Assembly (NCBI GenBank): GCA_039986595.1 | Contig: JBDWQJ010000007.1 | Coordinates: 62,001-126,000, forward strand | DNA length: 64,000 bases | Origin: Lentilitoribacter sp039986595 | Lineage (GTDB): Bacteria > Pseudomonadota > Alphaproteobacteria > Rhizobiales > Rhizobiaceae | Reading direction: 5' to 3' | Shown: piece by piece, positions 25,644 to 33,823 of the stretch | Position numbering within the stretch: the stretch's first letter is position 1 | Layout of the letters: each line of letters begins with the position of its first letter | Made by a program: the position numbers and the translations under genes | The notes under the pieces: model-generated | What the model saw: the letters and a program-made list of their open reading frames with translations, nothing else | The model's database searches: none | What the model was told of the DNA's origin: nothing

Positions 25644-25658
25644 ATAGTTTCAATCTAT
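25644..25658. promoter_or_regulatory. OxyR-consensus half-site in divergent gap
   Basis: ATAGTTTCAATCTAT fits the OxyR/LysR half-site ATAGnTnnnAnCTAT exactly. It lies between the OxyR-like gene and the 46-aa ORF/sbtA unit. A second half-site at the tetramer spacing is not convincing. Confidence 0.5.
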
Positions 25659-25739
25659 CACACTTTGCTCAAATATCAATTGGAAAAAAACGGTTACAGG
25701 CAATATATCAGTTAGGTAGAAACACAAAAACGGATGAAT

Positions 25740-25880
25740 ATGATGAATAGTTTTGATCTGATATTCATGGCGCTTGCCAGTCCATTGATTGGTATCTTGC
25801 TCTATGGATTTTATATCTTTCATTTTGATCCATCAGGAAAAACAACAAAACATTTGACCCGATTGATCAAATTGCAATAA
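25740..25880 (+). CDS. Possible 46-residue single-span membrane peptide
   Basis: A short frame beginning MMNSFDLIFMALASP, with one strong hydrophobic segment (about residues 6-29) and a basic C-terminal tail (GKTTKHLTRLIKLQ), looks like a real small membrane protein. The ribosome-binding site is weak (AGGTAG about 20 nt upstream). It lies between the OxyR-like gene and sbtA and ends just before a 13-bp hairpin. It may be a small partner of the transporter or a leader peptide; no family is recognised. Confidence 0.4.
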   Translation: MMNSFDLIFMALASPLIGILLYGFYIFHFDPSGKTTKHLTRLIKLQ

Positions 25881-25889
25881 TACCCCGAA

Positions 25890-25933
25890 GAGCATCAGCA
25901 CAAACTCCCCTTCCAAATCCTGTGCTGGTGCTC
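25890..25933 (+). promoter_or_regulatory. Leader hairpin before sbtA
   Basis: GAGCATCAGCACA pairs with TGTGCTGGTGCTC (13 positions, one G-U) around an 18-nt loop, ten bases after the small frame and 35 bases before the sbtA ATG. A short CTTTT follows, so it may terminate or attenuate transcription into sbtA. Confidence 0.5.
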
Positions 25934-25968
25934 GACTTTTGCAATTACCTAGTTTAGTTAGTCTCCCC

Positions 25969-26928
25969 ATGGAAAATCTGCTGTCACCCGTTATTTTATT
26001 CTTCATTCTGGGAGGGCTAGCAGCGTTTGCGCGGTCAGACCTCACAATTCCAGAAACCCTTTCAAAAACGCTCTCGCTTTATTTAATGGCTGCAATTGGC
26101 CTTAAAGGTGGGGTGTTAATTGCAAGTAATGGCTTCACATTAGACTTGTTATTTGCAGGCACTGCGGGCTTACTTTTAAGTTTCCTCCTTCCTATTTTAG
26201 CCTTCGCGATCCTGCGCAGTTTTGGAAAACTTGATACAGTAAATGCCGCGGCCGTTTCTGCCCATTACGGTTCGGTGAGTGTGGTTACATTCATCACTGC
26301 AAATCAGGTATTAAGCGATAAAGGCATGGCGCCCGCTGGCTACATGATTGCCGTGTTGGCCTTGATGGAAACGCCTGCAATTATCTCAGGTTTGTTCTTA
26401 GCAAAACGTGGATCAACTTTAAGTTTTCAACCCAATAGCGACCTCTTAAGAGAGACACTGTTGAACGGTTCCATTGTTCTACTCACAGGAAGTTTTATTA
26501 TCGGTATTATTATCGGTAAGGATGGTTTTGAACCAATCGCGCCTGTGTTTGAGACAGGCTTTACTGGCCTTTTATGTCTTTTCTTATTGGATATGGGACT
26601 GCTCGCGGTACGTCGTTTACGAAATGCAAGAAGCCTTACATTGCGCCTTGTAATTTTGGGTATTGCGTTCCCGATCATCAATGGTCTTATTGGAACAATC
26701 ATTGGTGCAGCTGTCGGGCTGGATGTGGGTACAACGACGGCGCTGGCAATGCTAGCTGCGAGTGCATCATATATTGCAGTTCCTGCCGCCATGAGATTGG
26801 CGCTTCCTAAAGCGGATGCAGGACTTTATCTTGCCATGTCATTGGCGATCACATTCCCATTTAATGTGATTATCGGTATTCCACTCTTCAATCAAATCGC
26901 AATTTATATGGTGCAACTATGGTCGTAA
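25969..26928 (+). CDS. sbtA: SbtA-family sodium-dependent bicarbonate transporter
   Basis: About 319 residues with around ten membrane segments, matching the SbtA/DUF897 family (TLSLYLMAAIGLKGGV near the N-terminus, AAVSAHYGSVSVVTFITA in the core). The ATG at 25969 (MENLLSPVILFF) is preferred; a TTG 30 bases upstream also lies in frame. The next gene, overlapping by ten bases, encodes a PII-like protein, as SbtB regulates SbtA in cyanobacteria. Here it probably supplies bicarbonate for anaplerotic carboxylation, since no RubisCO or carboxysome gene is visible. Confidence 0.85.
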   Translation: MENLLSPVILFFILGGLAAFARSDLTIPETLSKTLSLYLMAAIGLKGGVLIASNGFTLDLLFAGTAGLLLSFLLPILAFAILRSFGKLDTVNAAAVSAHYGSVSVVTFITANQVLSDKGMAPAGYMIAVLALMETPAIISGLFLAKRGSTLSFQPNSDLLRETLLNGSIVLLTGSFIIGIIIGKDGFEPIAPVFETGFTGLLCLFLLDMGLLAVRRLRNARSLTLRLVILGIAFPIINGLIGTIIGAAVGLDVGTTTALAMLAASASYIAVPAAMRLALPKADAGLYLAMSLAITFPFNVIIGIPLFNQIAIYMVQLWS

Positions 26929-27233
26929 CAACCCCAAGAAAAAAGATTGAAATTTTAATCGATAGACCCTTGATGAAACGACTTCGTCAAATCACGAAGG
27001 ACGTTGAATTATCCGGTTACACGGTGTTCGATGCTATCGGTGGAGAAGGTGGGCAGGGGCGTTGGCGCGATGATCAGGTTACGGGCGGCGCGGGATCTAA
27101 AGTGCTGTTTATCTCGATCTTAAACGAAGAAAAAGCCAAAGAGTTTTTAACAGCGATTGAACCGCTTTTAGATGAGTATGGTTTGTTGGTGACGGTCTCA
27201 ACGGTTGAAGTTATCCGGGCAGATCGTTTCTAA
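26919..27233 (+). CDS. sbtB: PII-like regulator of the bicarbonate transporter (SbtB-like)
   Basis: A 104-residue PII-fold protein. Beta strands flank a T-loop-like, glycine-rich stretch (GGEGGQGRWRDDQVTGGAGSK, about residues 41-61), and it ends with VTVSTVEVIRADRF as PII-like proteins do. The start lies inside the last codons of sbtA, indicating coupled translation. SbtB proteins bind adenine nucleotides or cAMP and gate SbtA; the ligand here is inferred by family. Confidence 0.8.
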   Translation: MVVTTPRKKIEILIDRPLMKRLRQITKDVELSGYTVFDAIGGEGGQGRWRDDQVTGGAGSKVLFISILNEEKAKEFLTAIEPLLDEYGLLVTVSTVEVIRADRF

Positions 27234-27345
27234 GTATCTTACATCAGTCATGCTTTAAAATTAAAAAATTGTAATTTTGAGGTGATTGAAACTGGGCCTC
27301 GTATTCCCCACATCAAGTTAAACGATTTACTACACGGAGTTTGAA

Positions 27346-28140
27346 ATGAGCTTAAATCAATTGTTTGACCAGTTTTTAGGTAGTCAGCAAAATAACGCAA
27401 ATCCTGCACAAAATAACAATGCGCAAGGTGGCGGTGGTATTGCTGATCTTGCTAACAACATCCCAGGTGGTTTAGTTGGCGGTCTTGCTGCTGGCGGATT
27501 ACTTGGTGTTTTAATGGGTAACAAAAAAGCTCGAAAAACGGTTGGCAAAGTTGCCGGGGGTGCTGTGGGTCTCGGCGGGGCAGCTGTTCTCGGAGCTGTA
27601 GCATTTAATGCTTATAAAAATTGGCAATCTGGTAAAGACGCGCCCCAGGGTTCATCACCAAGTGCGGCTGCAAACCCCGCATCATCCTCGGTGCCTCAAG
27701 TTCCATATACCCCAGCTGCATCTGTGCCAAGCGCGCCCGCAATCGCTGCAGATTTTGACCCTGTAAAAACAATGGCAGCAGATGGCAGTCCGTTTCAGCT
27801 TGCGCTCGTGAAAGCAATGATAGCTGCAGCCAATGCAGATGGTCATATTGATGCGAAAGAACAGGCTGCAATATTTGATTCCGTCAATAAACTTGCGCTA
27901 GAAGCTTCCGATAAAGCGGTGATTTTTGACACCTTGCAAAACCCACCAGAAATTGGTGAGATCGCAGGACTTGCCAAAGGTCTAGAACAAGCCAGTGAGA
28001 TCTATCTCGTCTCCAGAATGGCCATTGACCCTGATCGTCCGAGCGAGAAAGCCTATCTATATGATTTGGCTGTGATGATGAACTTGCCGCAGGATTTGGT
28101 TGCGCATTTAGAGCATCAAATTAGCCAGCAGCAAGGCTGA
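27346..28140 (+). CDS. DUF533/YebE-like TerB-fold membrane protein
   Basis: A 264-residue protein of the DUF533 family. It has a low-complexity Asn/Gln/Gly N-terminus, a glycine-rich hydrophobic stretch (residues 43-90, GGLVGGLAAGGLLGVLMGNKKARK), a Pro/Ala/Ser linker, and a C-terminal TerB-like helical domain (KAMIAAANADGHIDAKEQAAIF) with acidic residues suited to metal binding. It is probably inner-membrane associated with a cytoplasmic or periplasmic TerB domain. Function is not established. It stands alone between sbtB and the sugar dehydrogenase gene. Confidence 0.82.
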   Translation: MSLNQLFDQFLGSQQNNANPAQNNNAQGGGGIADLANNIPGGLVGGLAAGGLLGVLMGNKKARKTVGKVAGGAVGLGGAAVLGAVAFNAYKNWQSGKDAPQGSSPSAAANPASSSVPQVPYTPAASVPSAPAIAADFDPVKTMAADGSPFQLALVKAMIAAANADGHIDAKEQAAIFDSVNKLALEASDKAVIFDTLQNPPEIGEIAGLAKGLEQASEIYLVSRMAIDPDRPSEKAYLYDLAVMMNLPQDLVAHLEHQISQQQG

Positions 28141-28154
28141 TACTTTTATCAGCC
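28135..28154 (+). terminator. Hairpin overlapping the DUF533 stop codon
   Basis: GGCTGATA and TATCAGCC form a perfect 8-bp stem around CTTT; the left arm includes the TGA stop. The downstream sequence is AT-rich but has no U-run, so termination would be inefficient. Confidence 0.4.
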
Positions 28155-28237
28155 ATAGGTTATTTATTGATTGTCGCAATGGGCTCAAACTGCTAGAGAA
28201 AATAGTAAGTTATTAATCTTCCAGATTGAGCATTCAT

Positions 28238-29170
28238 ATGACCAAAACGCCATATAAAATTGGGGTTGTCGGTGTTGGCGAGATCGCCAAAAACCAACAT
28301 ATTCCATCGATAAATAAACATCCGGATTTTGAATTTTCCGCAGGCGTTAGCAGGCATCAAAAAACCGAAGGCGTTGATAATTTTACATCGATTGAAGATA
28401 TGATCGCTGCGCGATCTGACATTGATGTTGTGTCATTGTGTGTGCCTCCGCAAGTGCGCTATGGGATTGCTTGGGCAGCACTTGAAGCTGGCAAACATGT
28501 GATGCTCGAAAAGCCACCAGGAATTTCAGTGGTCGAAGTTGAAAATCTTGCTCGCTTTGCCCAACAACAAGGGGTGACGTTATTTGCTACTTGGCATTCT
28601 CGTTATGCCGCCGCAGTTGGTGCTGCAAAGACCTGGTTAGCAGATAAAGCAATCACTGAAGTTAAAATCATTTGGAAAGAGGATGTAAAGCACTGGCATC
28701 CCGGTCAAACGTGGATCTGGCAAGTTGGTGGTATGGGTGTGTTTGATCCAGGTATCAACGCGCTATCCATTTTAACCCACATCATGAATGTGCCGTTTCA
28801 TTTGCAAGAAGCAGATCTGTCTTTCCCAAGCAATTGCGAAACACCGATCGCTGCACAATTAAAATTTGCTGGCAATGACGGTCTATCACTAATTGCGGAT
28901 TTTGATTGGCGTCAAACCGGCCCTCAACATTGGGATATTTATGTCCAAACCACAGAAGGTCAGGTTCATCTTGCCAATGGCGGCAACGATATGCTGATCG
29001 ATGGAGAACCACATTTCAGCGCTGAAAATGCAGAATACGACAACATCTATGCAAGGTTTGCTGATCTGTTAAAGCAAGGTCAGTCTGATATTGATCTTAT
29101 GCCGCTCAAACACGTCGCCGATGCCTTTATGCTTGGCAAAAGATCTGTTGTCGAAGCTTTTGAAGAATAG
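28238..29170 (+). CDS. D-galactose / L-arabinose 1-dehydrogenase (Gfo/Idh/MocA family)
   Basis: A 310-residue Gfo/Idh/MocA oxidoreductase. The N-terminal Rossmann domain has GVVGVGEIAKNQHIPSI, and catalytic-region motifs are EKPPGISVVEVE, TWHSRYAAAV and KEDVKHWHPGQTWIW. GGMGVFDPGINALSI is characteristic of the galactose/arabinose 1-dehydrogenase subgroup described in Azospirillum and rhizobia. It oxidises the aldose C1 to the lactone with NAD(P)+. The ATG at 28238 is preferred over an in-frame TTG at 28226. DgoK and DgoA at 44-45 kb can take the downstream steps, so D-galactose is a likely substrate. Confidence 0.8.
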   Translation: MTKTPYKIGVVGVGEIAKNQHIPSINKHPDFEFSAGVSRHQKTEGVDNFTSIEDMIAARSDIDVVSLCVPPQVRYGIAWAALEAGKHVMLEKPPGISVVEVENLARFAQQQGVTLFATWHSRYAAAVGAAKTWLADKAITEVKIIWKEDVKHWHPGQTWIWQVGGMGVFDPGINALSILTHIMNVPFHLQEADLSFPSNCETPIAAQLKFAGNDGLSLIADFDWRQTGPQHWDIYVQTTEGQVHLANGGNDMLIDGEPHFSAENAEYDNIYARFADLLKQGQSDIDLMPLKHVADAFMLGKRSVVEAFEE

Positions 29171-29174
29171 CTTT

Positions 29175-29342
29175 CTAAGTAAAGTATTTTAAAGCAACCC
29201 AAAGGCCAATTGTTCCCCAAAAGCACATATTGATGAAAGAGCGCATCACGCCGCAATCTTCTTCAATACTAACACCTAAGCGATTTAATACGAGCGTTCC
29301 GGGCATTAAAAATACTTTGAGTATGAGATGAAGTATTGTCAT
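29175..29342 (-). CDS. Small membrane protein coupled to truncated haemoglobin
   Basis: A 55-residue peptide (start MTILHLILKVFLMPG) with a hydrophobic C-terminal span (SFINMCFWGTIGLWVALKYF). The ATG overlaps the haemoglobin stop (ATGA) and is preceded by AAGGAAAA, so translation is well supported despite the size. It belongs to no family I recognise. Position in an NsrR-linked haemoglobin operon suggests a role in nitric oxide or haem stress. An in-frame ATG 27 bases upstream is less likely. Confidence 0.65.
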   Translation of the reverse strand: MTILHLILKVFLMPGTLVLNRLGVSIEEDCGVMRSFINMCFWGTIGLWVALKYFT

Positions 29343-29782
29343 TTGATTTTCCTTAGTTCTGAGGTCCATTCAGGGGGAGATTGAAATGGATCCTTATTTC
29401 GAGCGAGCCATAGGCTTGATGCAATTCGCTCGGCGGTTTGCATCACATGATTTGCGGTTTGCGGATCAAAAACTTGATTGGCAGTTATGTTAAAGAGCTC
29501 CAACCACTGCAGAAAATCTTCGGTTTTTAATCCATCAATTTGATTGTGTTTTGGAACGGGTTGCCCTTTATATTCGCCTGTTTTGAGAAGAACAGAGCGC
29601 CAAAATGATTTCATTTTTTCAAGGTGTTGATCCCAGTTGCCGCCAATAACTTTGCTGAAAATAGGCCCAAGCTGCGCGTCATTCTGTATGCTTTTGTAAA
29701 ACTCGTCGACGAGCAATGACACCTGCTCATGGGTAATCGGCAGGTTGCTGGTCGGGTGAATGGGGGGCGGTTTGTCTGGCAT
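29339..29782 (-). CDS. Group III truncated haemoglobin
   Basis: A 147-residue 2-on-2 globin of group III, marked by LVDEFYKSIQNDAQLGPIF, W/F-rich helices (HLEKMKSFWRSVLLKTG) and the proximal-histidine region KGQPVPKHNQIDGL. Such globins handle NO or O2 in the cytoplasm. It is divergent from an NsrR-type repressor, and one copy of a 17-bp inverted repeat lies 13 bp before its start, so NO-responsive derepression is likely. No Shine-Dalgarno is visible in front of the ATG. Confidence 0.9.
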   Translation of the reverse strand: MPDKPPPIHPTSNLPITHEQVSLLVDEFYKSIQNDAQLGPIFSKVIGGNWDQHLEKMKSFWRSVLLKTGEYKGQPVPKHNQIDGLKTEDFLQWLELFNITANQVFDPQTANHVMQTAERIASSLWLARNKDPFQSPPEWTSELRKIK

Positions 29783-29795
29783 TTTTTGTAACTAT

Positions 29796-29871
29796 TAATA
29801 CATTCATTTTATTTGCATCTTTTATATCTCATATCTATGTGATAAATACAACATATAAAATGAATGTATTA
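29796..29871. promoter_or_regulatory. Paired 17-bp inverted repeats, probable NsrR operators
   Basis: TAATACATTCATTTTAT (29796-29812) is repeated as its exact reverse complement at 29855-29871, with 42 bp between. Each copy sits next to one of the two divergent start regions. Extended with flanking bases the left copy resembles the NsrR consensus built on AAGATGCA and AAATG halves. This fits one regulator controlling both its own gene and the haemoglobin gene. Confidence 0.65.
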
Positions 29872-29881
29872 GGAAGCCGTC

Positions 29882-30283
29882 ATGCGCCTGAATCAAGCAA
29901 GCGATTTTGCCTTAAGAATTTTGATGTTACTTGCGGATCAGGAAGAACCATTAACGGTGGATGAAATAGCAACACGATTGGATATCGCTAAATCTCACAC
30001 CATGAAAATCGTGGCAAAATTGGTAAAGGCCGAGATTTTGTTGTCCCTAAGAGGGCGCACAGGTGGCGTACGCTTAGGCAAGCAAGCAAAAGAGATTATC
30101 ATTGGGGATGTCGTGCGCATTGTCGAAGCAGACTTTGCAATTGTCGAATGCATGTTACCTGATAATCAAGCGTGCATGTTTTTGCCAAATTGCAAACTTA
30201 AAGGCCTCATGCATCAAGCAAGGTCGGCGTTTTTAAATGTGTTGGATGAGCAAAATCTGGAGATGATTACCTCCAAACCCTAG
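29882..30283 (+). CDS. nsrR: Rrf2-family nitric-oxide-sensing repressor (NsrR-like)
   Basis: A 133-residue Rrf2 protein: winged helix (DFALRILMLLADQEE, VDEIATRLDIAKSHTMKIVAKLV), wing GRTGGVRLG, and three cysteines (VECMLPDNQACMFLPNCKLKG, spacing C-x7-C-x5-C) positioned for an iron-sulfur cluster as in NsrR. It is divergent from the truncated haemoglobin across the paired repeats. The start is supported by AGGAAG. Confidence 0.87.
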   Translation: MRLNQASDFALRILMLLADQEEPLTVDEIATRLDIAKSHTMKIVAKLVKAEILLSLRGRTGGVRLGKQAKEIIIGDVVRIVEADFAIVECMLPDNQACMFLPNCKLKGLMHQARSAFLNVLDEQNLEMITSKP

Positions 30284-30285
30284 CT

Positions 30286-32661
30286 TTATTCACCGTAAGG
30301 TACCCACACATTCTTCACTTGTGTGGCTTGGCGTAAGAATTCATCGCTGGCGCCTTGGTTTTCGTCAAACCAATCAATTGCCAATCCATCATTACACCAT
30401 GTGCGCTTCATATTATGCGCGGATGCTTCTTCAACCATCTTGCAACCTGATTTATCACCTTGATACCAAATCGCGTCTATACCTGCATGTTCAGCGAGTG
30501 TTTTGGACAATGAATTGCGATCGCCCGTCACTATGTTGATGACACCAGCTGGCAAATCAGATGTTTCAAAAACCTGATAAAGATCCGTCACAGATAACGG
30601 GTTTTGCGTTGAAGGCACAGTAACAACCGCATTACCCATAGCAATTACCGGAGCAACTATAGACGTAAACGAAAGAAGTGGCGCTTCGTCTGGACAAACC
30701 AATCCCATCACACCATTGGCTTCTTTCATTGCAAGTGCAACACCGCGGATCGGCACTGAATGGACATTGCCATCATATTTATCAGCCCATGCGGCATAGG
30801 TGAACCATCTGCTTATCGCGACATCAACTTCGTTGGCCGCAGCCTTTGCGCTGACACCACCAACTTGCTGAAGCCGATTTGCAAACTCTTCAGCACGGGC
30901 TGATAAGTTTTCGCCAATGTAATAAAGGATCTGTGCGCGTAAATGCCCGGTTGAATTTGCCCAGGATTTCGCCGCTGTTGCGGCTTCAACGGCGTTTCGA
31001 ATATCCTTACGGTTTCCATTACCAACATGACCGATTAGCTTGCCCTTTGGATTGTAAACAGCGCGTGCATATCCGCTATCAGGACGCGATTGTTTGCCGC
31101 CTATATAAAGCTTGGCTGTGCGATCAACAGGTGCGGTAATCACGTCACCATTTGCCGAAGGTGCGGAAATTTCTGCAACTGGTTTCAGGTCTTTAAGATA
31201 ACTTGGTTTGATATATTCATATAAACCTTCACGGCCGCCTTCACGACCAAACCCGCTTTCGCGCATACCGCCAAATCCAGCTGCTGCATCTAGTTGATTT
31301 GTGCAATTGACCCAAACAACACCTGCTTTAACTTTCGGTGCGATATCCATTGCTAGATTGATGTTTTCCGTCCAAACGCTAGCTGCCAAACCATAGCGCG
31401 TATTATTGGCAAGCTGTATGGCTTCAGACGGCGTTCTGAATGTCATTGATACCAGCACCGGCCCAAAGATTTCTTCTTGGGCGACGTGAGCTGCAGTATC
31501 AACGTTCGTAAGAAGAGTAGGCGGATAGAAAAACCCTCCTGATGGCACATCGCCATCGGGCTGAATAAGTTCAGCACCTTCATCAACACCGCGCTGGACG
31601 AGAGCCCTAATTGTATTAAGTTGGTTTTCATCAATGATAGCACCAACATCCGTGGATTTATCAAACGGATCGCCAACACGAAGATTTTTAAGACGTAAAC
31701 GAAGCTTATCAATTAGCTTTTGCGCTACTGGTTCTTGAACGAGTAAGCGAGATCCAGCGCAGCATACTTGGCCTTGGTTAAACCATATTGCATCGACGAT
31801 GCCTTCAACAGCACTATCTAAATCTGCATCATCGAACACAATAAATGGAGATTTGCCACCAAGTTCGAGTGTGAGCTTTTTCCCTGATCCAGCTGTGCGT
31901 GCGCGAATAAGACGACCAACTTCGGTTGAACCGGTAAAGGCAACTTTATCAATGTCTCTATGTTCAGTCAGTGCAGCACCGATCAATCCGTCGCCGGTTA
32001 CGATGTTCACAACACCTTTTGGCAAACCCGCTTCCTGACAAATCTCTGCAAATAAATTTGCTGTCACAGATGTGAGCTCCGCAGGCTTTAAGACCACGGT
32101 ATTACCCATTGCGAGCGCTGGTGCGATCTTCCAAGCAAGCATCAGCAAAGGGAAATTCCACGGGATGACCTGACCCACCACGCCAACTGGTTCCATGCCA
32201 GGTAATTCGCGCTCCATAAGTTGCGCCCAACCTGCATGGTGATAAAAATGACGTGCCGCAAGCGGGATATCAATGTCGCGAGATTCGCGAATTGGCTTGC
32301 CGTTATCAAGGCTTTCAAGCACAGCAAACAAACGTGAATGCTTTTGTATCAATCGTGCAATCGCATACAAATATTTTGCGCGTTCATGACCTTTGAGCTT
32401 TGACCACGGACCTTGTGCTTTGCGCGCAGCTTTAACTGCATTGTCAACATCGCCCTCAGTTGCCGTTTGAACTTGCGCTAAGCGTTCACCTGTTGCCGGA
32501 TTTATCGTGTCAAAATATATAGGCGCATCATTGTCGATAAATTCACCATTGATGAAAGGTTTGATCGTCCATTCACGTGCGTCCAACCATTTAAGGGCAG
32601 GGGATGTATCTTCCGGTGCAGTGCCATAATCCATGGTGTTTAAAATCTCTTCAATGTTCAT
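30286..32661 (-). CDS. ALDH16-type two-domain aldehyde dehydrogenase
   Basis: A 791-residue protein with a complete ALDH domain (about residues 30-500; LELGGKSPFIVFDDAD, catalytic cysteine in NQGQVCCAGSR). A second, truncated ALDH-like domain (about 515-791) stops before the region that would hold a catalytic cysteine. This active-plus-degenerate layout is that of the ALDH16 family. deoC lies 11 bp upstream on the same strand, so the likely job is oxidation of acetaldehyde released from deoxyribose 5-phosphate; that link is inference. Its 3' end is two bases from the convergent nsrR stop. Confidence 0.86.
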   Translation of the reverse strand: MNIEEILNTMDYGTAPEDTSPALKWLDAREWTIKPFINGEFIDNDAPIYFDTINPATGERLAQVQTATEGDVDNAVKAARKAQGPWSKLKGHERAKYLYAIARLIQKHSRLFAVLESLDNGKPIRESRDIDIPLAARHFYHHAGWAQLMERELPGMEPVGVVGQVIPWNFPLLMLAWKIAPALAMGNTVVLKPAELTSVTANLFAEICQEAGLPKGVVNIVTGDGLIGAALTEHRDIDKVAFTGSTEVGRLIRARTAGSGKKLTLELGGKSPFIVFDDADLDSAVEGIVDAIWFNQGQVCCAGSRLLVQEPVAQKLIDKLRLRLKNLRVGDPFDKSTDVGAIIDENQLNTIRALVQRGVDEGAELIQPDGDVPSGGFFYPPTLLTNVDTAAHVAQEEIFGPVLVSMTFRTPSEAIQLANNTRYGLAASVWTENINLAMDIAPKVKAGVVWVNCTNQLDAAAGFGGMRESGFGREGGREGLYEYIKPSYLKDLKPVAEISAPSANGDVITAPVDRTAKLYIGGKQSRPDSGYARAVYNPKGKLIGHVGNGNRKDIRNAVEAATAAKSWANSTGHLRAQILYYIGENLSARAEEFANRLQQVGGVSAKAAANEVDVAISRWFTYAAWADKYDGNVHSVPIRGVALAMKEANGVMGLVCPDEAPLLSFTSIVAPVIAMGNAVVTVPSTQNPLSVTDLYQVFETSDLPAGVINIVTGDRNSLSKTLAEHAGIDAIWYQGDKSGCKMVEEASAHNMKRTWCNDGLAIDWFDENQGASDEFLRQATQVKNVWVPYGE

Positions 32662-32672
32662 GTGTCGTCCTG

Positions 32673-33668
32673 CTAACCAATTGGATGGCGATTTGCGGCG
32701 GAATAACGCCCGGTAATATAATGTTCAAGTTGGCGTTCGATATCACCCAATAGCGATGAAGCACCAAATCTGAATAATTCTGGCTCGAGCCAATTGCGGC
32801 CAAGTTCTTCTTTCATCAGAGTTAGATAAGTCAAAGAATCCTTTGCCTTTGAGATCCCACCTGCAGGCTTATAGCCAACAGCAAATCCGGTGCGTGCACC
32901 ATATTCGCGGATTGCCCGAACCATAGTAAGGCTTACAGGCAGTGTCGCATTGACGCTTTCTTTTCCTGTTGATGTCTTGATGAAATCAGCGCCCGCCATC
33001 ATGCAAATGAGAGAAGCGCGCGCCACATTGCGCAAAGTTCCAAGTTCACCCGTTGCCAAAATCGCTTTCACATGCGCGTCGCCGCAGGCTTTTCTAAACT
33101 CCTGCATTTCTTTATAAAGCGCTTGCCAATTACCTTCGAGCACATGGCGGCGGGAAATCACAATGTCGATCTCTTTAGCACCGGTTGCTACCGACATCTC
33201 AATCTCTTTAAGTTTCAAGACATGTGGTATTAATCCGGCAGGAAAACCTGTCGAAACAGCAGCAACTGGAATGTTCGTACCTTCTAACGCATTGACGGCA
33301 GTTTCGATCATTTCATGATAAACGCAAACCGCACCTGTTGTGATGTTGCGGTTCCCAAGCCCTAAAGCTTCGATAATGTCAGAACGAATAGGTTGGCATG
33401 CCTTTGCACATAATCTGCGAACACGATTTGGTGTGTCATCACCCGATAATGTGGTTAAGTCCATGCATTCAACTGCTTTAACGAGCCATGCAGCTTGAAA
33501 GTCTTTTTTGATGCTACGACGTGCAGGAAAATTAGCAGCGCGTCTTTCAATCGCTGACTTATTGGCTTGCACGGCCTCCACCCAATCTAAATCAAGTGGC
33601 ATACCTTCATTTCGTTTCAAGGTTGCCGGGTCGTGTTCCAGCAGTTGAACGGTGCTTTGATAACTCAT
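32673..33668 (-). CDS. deoC: Deoxyribose-phosphate aldolase
   Basis: A 331-residue class I aldolase, longer than E. coli DeoC (259) by an N-terminal extension common in alphaproteobacteria. The Schiff-base lysine lies in ADFIKTSTGKE, and other core motifs are AVSTGFPAG, ATGAKEIDIVI and VGYKPAGGI. It cleaves 2-deoxyribose 5-phosphate to glyceraldehyde 3-phosphate and acetaldehyde. It precedes the ALDH16 gene, and the pair form a nucleoside-sugar salvage unit. Confidence 0.92.
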   Translation of the reverse strand: MSYQSTVQLLEHDPATLKRNEGMPLDLDWVEAVQANKSAIERRAANFPARRSIKKDFQAAWLVKAVECMDLTTLSGDDTPNRVRRLCAKACQPIRSDIIEALGLGNRNITTGAVCVYHEMIETAVNALEGTNIPVAAVSTGFPAGLIPHVLKLKEIEMSVATGAKEIDIVISRRHVLEGNWQALYKEMQEFRKACGDAHVKAILATGELGTLRNVARASLICMMAGADFIKTSTGKESVNATLPVSLTMVRAIREYGARTGFAVGYKPAGGISKAKDSLTYLTLMKEELGRNWLEPELFRFGASSLLGDIERQLEHYITGRYSAANRHPIG

Positions 33669-33823
33669 AAAAAGGCTCTCATTTTTGGCGAGAGTATCAC
33701 ATTATTATGCATTTGATTTCCCGCTAAATAACTTTACGTTCCACGTTGGTATTTTCCAAGTTTTATATTTAAACTGATAAAACGGACAACCTCATCTGTA
33801 ACGAATGGGAATTCTTAGACCAA

